Shown in pieces: positions 25,458 to 31,260 of a stretch of DNA of 31,260 bases. A program made the translations under genes and the position numbers. Position 1 is the stretch's first letter. The number at the start of each line of letters is the position of its first letter. The notes beneath the pieces were generated by a model. It worked only from the letters and a program-made list of their open reading frames with translations. It did no database searches and was not told the origin of the DNA. The DNA comes from SHLQ01 sp051011575 (GTDB lineage: Bacteria > Actinomycetota > Acidimicrobiia > Acidimicrobiales > SHLQ01). The stretch lies in assembly GCA_051011575.1 (NCBI GenBank), contig JBPCTR010000073.1, positions 1 to 31,260 on the forward strand, in the 5' to 3' direction.

Positions 25458-25493
25458 AAGGTTCTATCGTGCATTAACACCTTGCACAACCTT
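25458..25493. promoter_or_regulatory. Inverted repeat between PQ-loop and CGNR genes, possible operator
   Basis: Inner arms GTGCA (25469-25473) and TGCAC (25483-25487) are nine bases apart. Outer arms AAGGTT (25458-25463) and AACCTT (25488-25493) also pair, but the left half has five extra bases between arms. The repeat lies just upstream of the CGNR -10 box and overlaps its possible -35 (TTGCAC, 25482-25487). That is a natural place for an autorepressor that also governs the divergent gene. Predicted from sequence only. Confidence 0.4.
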
Positions 25494-25502
25494 TTTTGCT
25501 GT

Positions 25503-25508
25503 TATCCT
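25503..25508 (+). promoter_or_regulatory. -10 box of the CGNR gene (leaderless-type)
   Basis: TATCCT ends six bases before ATG 25515, with TTGCAC 15 bases upstream as a possible -35 (a short spacer). No Shine-Dalgarno is present. Confidence 0.45.
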
Positions 25509-25514
25509 TGAGTC

Positions 25515-26081
25515 ATGTATCTGACGTCGGTGACACAGTCGGAGATCCGAGCCACCCTGGAGGTGGTCATGGAGGTGGCGAACGAGCTGAGCGACGGCGA
25601 TCCGGACCTCCGAGCACTGCTGAGCGACGCTGGATTCAGTCGGGCGACACAGGCATCAGCCGCTTCGGTCGATCGGCTCGCCGCTCGGATGCGGTTGCTG
25701 GTTCCCCTGTTGAACCGACTCCCGAATCCCGATCTCGATCCGGCCGAGGCGATGGCAGAAGTCAACGAGGGGCTCACCGAGCTTCCGATCTCGCCGTCGA
25801 TTGCCGAGCACAACGGAACCGGCCCCCACATCCACTGGACCCCGGCCACCGCCCGATTCGATGATCAGGTCATGTCTGATGTGCTCATGGCGCTTGCCCA
25901 GGAACTCTGCGACAACAGCACCGACCGGTTCGGCCAATGTGGGGCCACAGACTGCTCACACCTGTTCTACGACAACACCCGCAACAACTCCCGCCGTTTC
26001 TGCAGCGACCCCCGATGTGCGAGCCGAACGCACACCGCCGACCACCGAGCCCGACGACAGGTGTCGAGTGACAAGGCGTGA
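25515..26081 (+). CDS. CGNR zinc-finger protein, probable transcription regulator
   Basis: 188 residues. The C-terminal treble-clef-like finger has cysteines at 142, 147, 163 and 168 in CGATDCSHLFYDNTRNNSRRFC-type spacing, the pattern of the CGNR family, though the name-giving motif reads CASR here. The N-terminal 130 residues, helical with LLVPLLNRLPNPDLDP, correspond to the ABATE-type stress/ligand domain common in this family. These proteins are generally viewed as DNA-binding regulators. It starts after a leaderless-type promoter, is divergent from the PQ-loop transporter and stops with no gap against the MOSC gene on the other strand. Regulation of the transporter is inferred from the layout. 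Confidence 0.83.
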   Translation: MYLTSVTQSEIRATLEVVMEVANELSDGDPDLRALLSDAGFSRATQASAASVDRLAARMRLLVPLLNRLPNPDLDPAEAMAEVNEGLTELPISPSIAEHNGTGPHIHWTPATARFDDQVMSDVLMALAQELCDNSTDRFGQCGATDCSHLFYDNTRNNSRRFCSDPRCASRTHTADHRARRQVSSDKA

Positions 26082-26705
26082 TCAGGCCGGGGTGAAGGCG
26101 CCGCGAAAGCGAATCGCAACCGGACTCCGGAGCGCCGTGTCGAGTCGACGGCGATCAGCGGAGCTGCCCGCGTAGTAAAGATCCTGCAGTTCGAGAACCT
26201 CGGCGTTCGATTCCGGGGCGGGCGTGCGCTCGACCGGATCTCCCGGGTGGATCCTGCCCTCGGTGATCACTCTCGCATACCAGCCGGGTCGGCGAGCATC
26301 TCGAAATCGACGAATCCAGTCGCGTTCGTTCATGACCGCACTGAACTTGTTGCACGGGATCCGGGGGCTGGTGACCTCGAGCACGACCGCACCGATGATG
26401 TAGCGATCTCCCACACGAACAGGGTCGGGTCCAAAGCTCGAGAGCACAAGGTTCTCGCCGAAGGCACCCGGAGCCAGCTCGCGGCCGAGCTCCGATTCCC
26501 ACCACGCCGTGTCCTCGGCGGAATACGCATACACGGCTTGATCGATCCCACCGTGGTTGGCCGTGTCGACGATCGTGTCGCCAACCAGCCCGAGCGCCGT
26601 GAGGTCGACGCGTTCCACCGACGTCTTTCGGATCCCGGTCGATGCGACCCGATCACCGATCGAAATGGTCGTGGGGGTGGCGGTCTGGACTGAGACGACG
26701 TGCAT
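26082..26705 (-). CDS. MOSC-domain protein
   Basis: 207 residues. It has the MOSC fold shared with YiiM and the C-terminal domain of molybdenum cofactor sulfurases. Landmarks are VVSVQTATP near the start, GLVGDTIVDTANHGGIDQAVYAYSAED, the PGAFGENLVLSSF stretch and IPCNKF with the conserved cysteine, then GWYARVITEGRIHPGDPVE. YiiM-like proteins reduce N-hydroxylated compounds with Moco, but substrate and cofactor use are not shown here. ATG 26705 is chosen because homology starts there. It lies 17 bases after the NamZ stop, so it is probably the last gene of the minus-strand run. Confidence 0.87.
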   Translation of the reverse strand: MHVVSVQTATPTTISIGDRVASTGIRKTSVERVDLTALGLVGDTIVDTANHGGIDQAVYAYSAEDTAWWESELGRELAPGAFGENLVLSSFGPDPVRVGDRYIIGAVVLEVTSPRIPCNKFSAVMNERDWIRRFRDARRPGWYARVITEGRIHPGDPVERTPAPESNAEVLELQDLYYAGSSADRRRLDTALRSPVAIRFRGAFTPA

Positions 26706-26722
26706 ACCCCGACCGTATGCGC

Positions 26723-28051
26723 TCAGTAGAGGCGATACGGGTCGACCACCGTTGCGAATTCTGCAGCGGCTATCCGTCGGGCCGGGATGAGATCGGCGAG
26801 CGCGCCACCCCTCTCGATCGTCTCGCGTACGTCGGACGAGCCGGTGAGACGATCGAGCCATTCGGGCCGGTCGATCAGTTCTTCTGCGGCGACCTGTTGG
26901 AGCAACGCGTCGAGGAGGTGGAGACCAAGCTCGGTCGGTCGAATCGTCGCGGCATCGGTCACGACGAGTCGAAGCCCGTCGATCTCCTTGTCGAGGTGCA
27001 GCGGCTCGACGGAGATCACCTCGCTCAGTCGGGGTGTGAACGTGAGCGGCTCGATCGCCACACCCGGGAGTTCGAGTCTGAGTAGATCATCGAGAAGCGC
27101 CTCGGCGTCGACACGGGGAGCACCCACGAGCTCGAAGGGCGTCGGTGTGCCTCGGCCGAGGCTGATCGTGGTCGCCTCGAGCAGCACGGTGGCCGGATAC
27201 AGCAGAGCCGTCTCGGACCGTGTGATCGCAGGGCTGGGCTCGATCCAGGGTTGATCGGTTGGCCAGCCAGGTTCGCCCGACCACCCGTCGATCAGCACAA
27301 CCTGAAGATCGAGGTCTCCGAGTCCCGGCAACCACTGTTCGCCCTTGATTGCGTGGGCGAGCTCGGCTGGTGTGAGCCCATACCGCTCGGCGATGGGATA
27401 CATACCAACGAACGACTCGAACTCTTCTCCCCTCATGTCCCCACCGACCACATCACCGAGGGGATTCGGTCGGTCGAACACCACGAAGGTGACGTCGAGT
27501 TCGGCAGCCGCCTGCATCGCCAGGCCCATCGTCGAGATGTAGGTGTAGTACCGAGCTCCGACATCCTGGAGGTCGTAGAAGAGGACATCGAGATTCTCGA
27601 GCATCGCGGCGGTGGGTTGTCGGGTGTCGCCATACAGACTGTGCACGGGTACGCCGGTGGCCACGTCGACGCTGTCCGGCACGTCTTCGCCCGCGTCGGC
27701 GGTGCCGCGTACGCCATGTTCGGGTCCGAACAGCGCGACGAGCTCGACGTTTTCTGACGCCGCCAGCAGGTCGGCGACGTGTCGATCACCGACCATCGAG
27801 CTTCGATGTGAGATCAGCCCGACGCGAGCGCCCGACCACGACACGAAGTCGGTGTCGGCCGCGACGGCGGCGCCGACGCGCACCGTTGCACGCGGTGCAG
27901 TGGTCGAGGTCGTCGGGTCGAGGGCGGTTGTCGAAGCGGCCGGTCGGCTTGTCGAGGAAAGGCTGGCAACGGAGTCGGCTTCGTTCGATCCGGCGCACGC
28001 CGATGCGACGAGTGCCGCGCACCCGACGATCGATCCCCACCTGGATTTCAC
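26723..28051 (-). CDS. NamZ-like exo-beta-N-acetylmuramidase (DUF1343), lipoprotein
   Basis: 442 residues. After the signal (GSIVGCAALVASAC, Cys at about 20) and a Ser/Thr-rich spacer of about 35 residues comes the DUF1343 domain. Its hallmarks are LFGPEHGVRGTADAGE, GVPVHSLYG, LDVLFYDLQDVGARYYTYISTM and VVFDRPNPLGD, and it continues to the conserved RGTPTPFELVGAP region. NamZ of Bacillus removes terminal MurNAc from peptidoglycan pieces during turnover, so a wall-recycling role outside the membrane is likely. The GTG start at 28051 overlaps the PAP2 stop by four bases (GTGA); the frame is open further upstream, opposite no conserved sequence, and the signal peptide fixes the start. Confidence 0.87.
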   Translation of the reverse strand: MKSRWGSIVGCAALVASACAGSNEADSVASLSSTSRPAASTTALDPTTSTTAPRATVRVGAAVAADTDFVSWSGARVGLISHRSSMVGDRHVADLLAASENVELVALFGPEHGVRGTADAGEDVPDSVDVATGVPVHSLYGDTRQPTAAMLENLDVLFYDLQDVGARYYTYISTMGLAMQAAAELDVTFVVFDRPNPLGDVVGGDMRGEEFESFVGMYPIAERYGLTPAELAHAIKGEQWLPGLGDLDLQVVLIDGWSGEPGWPTDQPWIEPSPAITRSETALLYPATVLLEATTISLGRGTPTPFELVGAPRVDAEALLDDLLRLELPGVAIEPLTFTPRLSEVISVEPLHLDKEIDGLRLVVTDAATIRPTELGLHLLDALLQQVAAEELIDRPEWLDRLTGSSDVRETIERGGALADLIPARRIAAAEFATVVDPYRLY

Positions 28052-28866
28052 GCTGATGCGGTGACCTGTTCCTTGGCGTCGACGACGTCGTGATCGATTC
28101 GCAGCTCCGATGCACCATCGGCGATCCACTGACCAGCCCGACGCGCGGGTACCAGAAGGACCATCGCGGCCAGACCGTCGAGCCAGTAGTGGTTGCCCGT
28201 CACGGCTACGACCACGAACGTGATCAAAAAATGGATCGGTCCGAGCCAACGCCAACGACTGGTCGATTCCGCCACGGTCGCCCAGCCGATCAGCGCGGCC
28301 CACGCGACGTGGATTGATGGCATCGCCTGCAGCTGGCCCGCGATTCCCCGGCCCAACGCTCCGTAGACCGACTGTCCATACGCCAGTCCCGAGTCGATCA
28401 TGCCGGTTTCGGCGGTCAGGCGGGGCGGGGCGACGGGGAGCAGCTGGATGAGCAAACAGGCCGCCGTGATCAGCGCGAGGGTGTTGCGCCATTTCGAGTA
28501 GCCGGGACGGTGCCGGGCGAACAACCAGACGAGAAAGATTCCCATCGCCGGCACGTGGGCGCCGGCGTAATAGATGTTCGCGACCTGGGTCCAGAACGAA
28601 TGGGGGAGAAGGGCGTTCTGCCAATCGAGCTCGTTCGGTAACCGGAGCGCCCGTTCGAGCTGCCAGAGCTGGGCGCCGCGGTCGATGGCCTCATCGATGC
28701 CGAGGAGTGAGATACGTCCGGCGAGTTGCCAGAGCGAATACAGAACGGAGACGATCGCGGCCTCGCCAGTGAACGCGGCGAGCGTTGATCGTTCTGGGCG
28801 AGCGCGCCACGAGGCGACGCCGAAGCACACGGCGAGCACGAGGCCGTATTCCCAGGGGAGCCACAT
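28048..28866 (-). CDS. PAP2-superfamily integral membrane enzyme (Aur1-like)
   Basis: 272 residues, about six helices. The three phosphatase motifs can be read: LLPVAPPRL, AMPSIHVAWA with the catalytic histidine, and VTGNHYWLDGLAA with the second histidine and aspartate. This motif wording and the WQNALLPHSF region point to the inositolphosphotransferase/Aur1-type branch, which acts on lipid phosphates or transfers phospho-head-groups. The true substrate is unknown. ATG 28866 is preferred (MWLPWEYG), with TACGGT eight bases upstream; GTG 28914 would add 16 residues. The stop overlaps NamZ. Confidence 0.82.
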   Translation of the reverse strand: MWLPWEYGLVLAVCFGVASWRARPERSTLAAFTGEAAIVSVLYSLWQLAGRISLLGIDEAIDRGAQLWQLERALRLPNELDWQNALLPHSFWTQVANIYYAGAHVPAMGIFLVWLFARHRPGYSKWRNTLALITAACLLIQLLPVAPPRLTAETGMIDSGLAYGQSVYGALGRGIAGQLQAMPSIHVAWAALIGWATVAESTSRWRWLGPIHFLITFVVVAVTGNHYWLDGLAAMVLLVPARRAGQWIADGASELRIDHDVVDAKEQVTASA

Positions 28867-28874
28867 CACCTGTG

Positions 28875-28880
28875 ACCGTA
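28875..28880 (-). promoter_or_regulatory. Possible -10 box of the PAP2 gene (leaderless-type)
   Basis: TACGGT on the minus strand ends eight bases before ATG 28866. It would let PAP2-NamZ-MOSC be transcribed apart from the genes upstream. If GTG 28914 is the real start, the box lies within the gene and is probably not functional. Confidence 0.3.
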
Positions 28881-28923
28881 TCGTCGATCGGCGGGATGCT
28901 CCCAGCAGGAACACCCGGGTCGT

Positions 28924-29307
28924 TTAGCCGCTACGCAACCAGAGGTCGGTGTCGATCACGTTCTCACCACTGAGGCGGCGAGCTTCATTGGTGATGTCGC
29001 TGACCGCTGCCAGGAATGTTTGGCTTGGCTGAACGAACTCGAGGCCGTACCGGAACTTTCTCTTGTTCTCCGGAATCGAGAACTCGTTGCGGACGATCGC
29101 GGCAGTCTCGGAGTCGTTGATTTTCACCTTCAGAACCTGACCGCGCTTGAGGCCTTCGGACTTCGACGCGATGACCGAAGCCCCGAACTGCGACAGATCG
29201 GCGGCGGGAAACTCTGCGTTCTTCGCGCGTCCGAGCATTCCCTGCTTGGGAATCCAGACGCCGATCTCGCAGTCGGCGACGAAACGGCGGGCAATTCTGC
29301 GGTCCAC
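28924..29307 (-). CDS. PilZ-domain protein, predicted c-di-GMP binding
   Basis: 127 residues, a stand-alone PilZ domain. Both binding motifs are present: RxxxR in RRIARR (residues 3-8) and DxSxxG as DLSQFG (37-42), followed by strands ASVIASKSEGLKRGQVLKVKI and FRYGLEFVQPS. PilZ proteins sense cyclic di-GMP and act on partner proteins. The start GTG 29307 is the only good one near the RxxxR motif. It lies 44 bases after the ligase and 57 before the PAP2 start on the same strand. No diguanylate cyclase is in the window. What it controls is unknown; the envelope enzymes next to it are candidates. Confidence 0.82.
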   Translation of the reverse strand: MDRRIARRFVADCEIGVWIPKQGMLGRAKNAEFPAADLSQFGASVIASKSEGLKRGQVLKVKINDSETAAIVRNEFSIPENKRKFRYGLEFVQPSQTFLAAVSDITNEARRLSGENVIDTDLWLRSG

Positions 29308-29351
29308 ACCTGCAGAATCGGATCGTCTGGCCAGTAGTTGAGCAAAACAGG

Positions 29352-30821
29352 TCAGGCGAACCGGGTCCGAAGGACTGCTTTCTGCACCTTCCCCATCGTA
29401 TTTCGGGGCAGTTCCTCGACAAACTCGTACCGCCGCGGATGTTTGAATCGGGCGAGCTCGGTATCGATGGCATGGCGAAGCGGGGCTTCGTCGGTCATCG
29501 AGTCGGTGGCGATCACTGCGATCACGGCTTCTCCGAGATCGTCATCTGGCACGCCGACGACGGCGCTCTCGATCACGCCCTCGACCTCGTCGAGCAACGC
29601 CTCGATCTCACGGGGGTACACATTGAGCCCGCCAGATATCACCATGTCGCTCGAGCGGCCTTCGAGGGTGAGACGACCCTCGGCATCGCGTGTACCGACG
29701 TCGCCGGTGATGAACCAGCCGTCGTGGGTCTCGGCCTCGGTCTTCTCGGGGAGCCGCCAGTAGCCGGCGAACACATTGGGTCCTCGAACCTCGACCACGC
29801 CCGACTCGCCTGGCTCGCACACGCCGCCATGATCGTCGACGATTCTCACGTCGACCGCCGGGAGTGGGAAGCCAACCGTCCCCGGAACCCGGTCGCCGTC
29901 ATATGGATTCGAGGTGATCATGCCGGTTTCGGTCATGCCGTATCGCTCGACGATCGCATGACCGGTTCGATCTGTGAAGTCTCGGTGCAGCTGAGCGGTC
30001 ATGGGTGCCGACCCGGAGGTGAAGAGGCGCATGGAGGCGGCCAACTCCGAGGTGAAGCGTGGGTCGGCGAGGAGGCGGCTGTAGTGGGTGGGCACACCCA
30101 TCATGACCGTCGACTCGGGTAGTCGGTCGAGGGCGGCATCGACATCGAAGCGATCGAGGAAGTGCACTGTGCTCGCGTTCAACATGGCGGTGTGGAGCGC
30201 GACGAACAGTCCGTGCACGTGGAAGATCGGCAGTATGTGCAACAGAATGTCGCCGGGCACGAAACGCCAGATCCGATGCAGGGTCAGCGCGTTCGACGCG
30301 AGATTGGCGTGGGTGAGCATCGCTCCCTTGGATCGTCCGGTCGTGCCCGACGTGTAGAGGATGGCGGCCAGGTCGTCGGCCAACCTCGTCTCGACCGCCG
30401 CCGAAGGTGGCGTGTTGTCGGCCTCCGCGGACAGCTCGTTCATGGTCGTCGCTGGAACATCGGAACCGTAGGAAGGCTGCTCGGGCTCGTGTACGAAGAG
30501 TGCGGGGCCGGAGTCATCGAGGAAGAACTCGACCTCGGCGGCGACGTAATTGGTATTGAGAGGCACGAACACGGCACCCGCGCGTAGACAGGCCAGATAC
30601 AGCGCGACCGCATCGATCGACTTCCGGTTCTGTACGACGACGCGGTCGCCGGGTGTGACTTCGCGATTTCGAAGGACGCCGGAGAACCGAGCAGAGCGGT
30701 CGTCGATGTCGCGATAACTGACGGCCTCGCCCGTGGTCGGAACAAGAAACGGCTGGTCGAGCGCGCCACCGAACTGGGCGCGGAGCAATTCGTAGAGGTT
30801 GCCGTTCACCCCGGTTCGCAT
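29352..30821 (-). CDS. matB: MatB-like malonyl-CoA synthetase (AMP-forming acyl-CoA ligase)
   Basis: 489 residues, ANL superfamily. The ATP loop YTSGTTGRSKG is at 156-166. Next come LPIFHVHGLFVALH, the RYGMTETGMITSNPYDGDRVPGTVGFPLP stretch, GWFITGDVG, GLNVYPREIE and the C-terminal catalytic lysine (Lys478) in NTMGKVQK. The SNPYDG-R-PGTVG wording is that of malonyl-CoA synthetases (MatB), so malonate or a substituted malonate is the likely substrate, but other short acids cannot be excluded. The start is ATG 30821, overlapping the FAH gene by 16 bases; a GTG at 30809 would give a GTGA overlap and remove four residues. Confidence 0.85.
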   Translation of the reverse strand: MRTGVNGNLYELLRAQFGGALDQPFLVPTTGEAVSYRDIDDRSARFSGVLRNREVTPGDRVVVQNRKSIDAVALYLACLRAGAVFVPLNTNYVAAEVEFFLDDSGPALFVHEPEQPSYGSDVPATTMNELSAEADNTPPSAAVETRLADDLAAILYTSGTTGRSKGAMLTHANLASNALTLHRIWRFVPGDILLHILPIFHVHGLFVALHTAMLNASTVHFLDRFDVDAALDRLPESTVMMGVPTHYSRLLADPRFTSELAASMRLFTSGSAPMTAQLHRDFTDRTGHAIVERYGMTETGMITSNPYDGDRVPGTVGFPLPAVDVRIVDDHGGVCEPGESGVVEVRGPNVFAGYWRLPEKTEAETHDGWFITGDVGTRDAEGRLTLEGRSSDMVISGGLNVYPREIEALLDEVEGVIESAVVGVPDDDLGEAVIAVIATDSMTDEAPLRHAIDTELARFKHPRRYEFVEELPRNTMGKVQKAVLRTRFA

Positions 30822-31260
30822 CGGTTGCGGAGTTCTCCGATGCCATCGATCGTCATGACCACCTCCGAGCCGGGAGCGAGGAACTCCTGGGGAGTTCGGG
30901 CGTTACCGACTCCGCTCGGAGTGCCGGTGGCGATCAGGTCGCCTGGCTCGAGCGTGATGATCGTCGAGAGATCGGCGACGAGCTCGGGCACGGTGAAAAG
31001 CAGCTCGTCGGTGTTCGAATCCTGCTTGGTGACGCCGTCGACCGTGGTGTGAACCCGCAGGCCACTTCCGTCGCCGAGGGTGTCGGTGGTGGTCATGACC
31101 GGCCCGACCGGTGTGCTGTGCTCGAACGTCTTCCCGGCGAGGAACTGTTTGGTGCGGCGCTGGAAGTCGCGCATTGAGGTGTCGTTGAGGATGGAATAGC
31201 CCGCAACATGGTCGAGCGCCTGGGCGGCGTCGATGTTGCGACCTTCGCGACCGATCACGA
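30806..31260 (-). CDS. Fumarylacetoacetate-hydrolase-family protein (5' end cut by window)
   Basis: The C-terminal ~150 residues are visible and the frame is open at the right edge. VIGREGRNIDAAQALDHVAGYSILNDTSMRDFQ and the QDSNTDELLFTVPELVADLSTIITLEPGDLIATGTPSGVG segment are characteristic of the FAH superfamily (fumarylacetoacetase, ureidoglycolate lyase, acylpyruvase and oxaloacetate decarboxylase members), which act on 2-oxo or beta-diketo acids with Mg. The true reaction cannot be told from the fragment. Tight linkage to the MatB-like ligase suggests a shared route, perhaps for a dicarboxylic acid. Confidence 0.88.
   Translation of the reverse strand, partial: VIGREGRNIDAAQALDHVAGYSILNDTSMRDFQRRTKQFLAGKTFEHSTPVGPVMTTTDTLGDGSGLRVHTTVDGVTKQDSNTDELLFTVPELVADLSTIITLEPGDLIATGTPSGVGNARTPQEFLAPGSEVVMTIDGIGELRNRCEPG

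Noticed and set aside
25507..25513. CTTGAGT before the CGNR gene as a second HAIR element
   Set aside because: Only one arm is present; there is no ACTCAAG seven bases away.

Overview
The window is GC-rich, densely coded chromosomal DNA from an actinobacterium, most likely an uncultured or marine member of the Acidimicrobiia. Pointers are an HspR-type (HAIR) operator in front of clpB, a group II truncated haemoglobin of the GlbO type, a CGNR zinc-finger protein, split PurS/PurQ/PurL, and several genes with a TANNNT box only 6-9 bases before the start codon, as in leaderless actinobacterial mRNAs. The lineage is an inference from gene content. I see no insertion sequence, prophage, CRISPR array or other mobile DNA.

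Layout. 1-4.8 kb: the 3' part of a MocR-type regulator/aminotransferase-fold gene, the disaggregase clpB behind its heat-shock operator, and a secreted protein of unknown role. 4.9-16.9 kb: a purine biosynthesis cluster in the order purA-purD-purE-purB-purC-purS-purQ-(lipoprotein, opposite strand)-purL-purF-purM. Together they encode PRPP to phosphoribosylamine (PurF), GAR (PurD), FGAM (PurSQL), AIR (PurM), CAIR mutase (PurE), SAICAR (PurC), both lyase steps (PurB) and the first AMP-branch step (PurA); purN, purK, purH and the GMP branch lie elsewhere. 16.9-17.2 kb: a tRNA-Asp/tRNA-Phe unit with its own promoter and a strong intrinsic terminator. 17.3-24.8 kb: a secreted beta-propeller/RTX protein with a (Asp-Pro) linker, glbO, a 3-mercaptopyruvate-type sulfurtransferase, a GlpD-like flavoprotein, an unknown membrane protein and a lipoprotein with a duplicated domain. 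24.8-26.1 kb: a PQ-loop membrane protein divergent from a CGNR zinc-finger regulator, with an inverted repeat between them. 26.1-31.3 kb: a minus-strand run reading FAH-family enzyme (cut by the window end), MatB-like acyl-CoA ligase, PilZ protein, PAP2-family membrane enzyme, NamZ-like muramidase and MOSC protein, with short gaps or 4-base overlaps that suggest co-transcription.

The most surprising feature is purL: a clear PurL N-terminus starts at 12125 but is cut at codon 31 by an in-frame TAA, and the rest of the protein is open from an ATG six bases further on. It is either a base error, a recent nonsense mutation in an essential-looking gene, or translation by restart. Other items worth checking are the shortened region after sensor 1 of ClpB, the HspR operator, the leaderless-type start signature repeated across the window, and the inverted repeat of the CGNR/PQ-loop pair. 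I did not find a wholly new system; most of the window is conserved housekeeping DNA.
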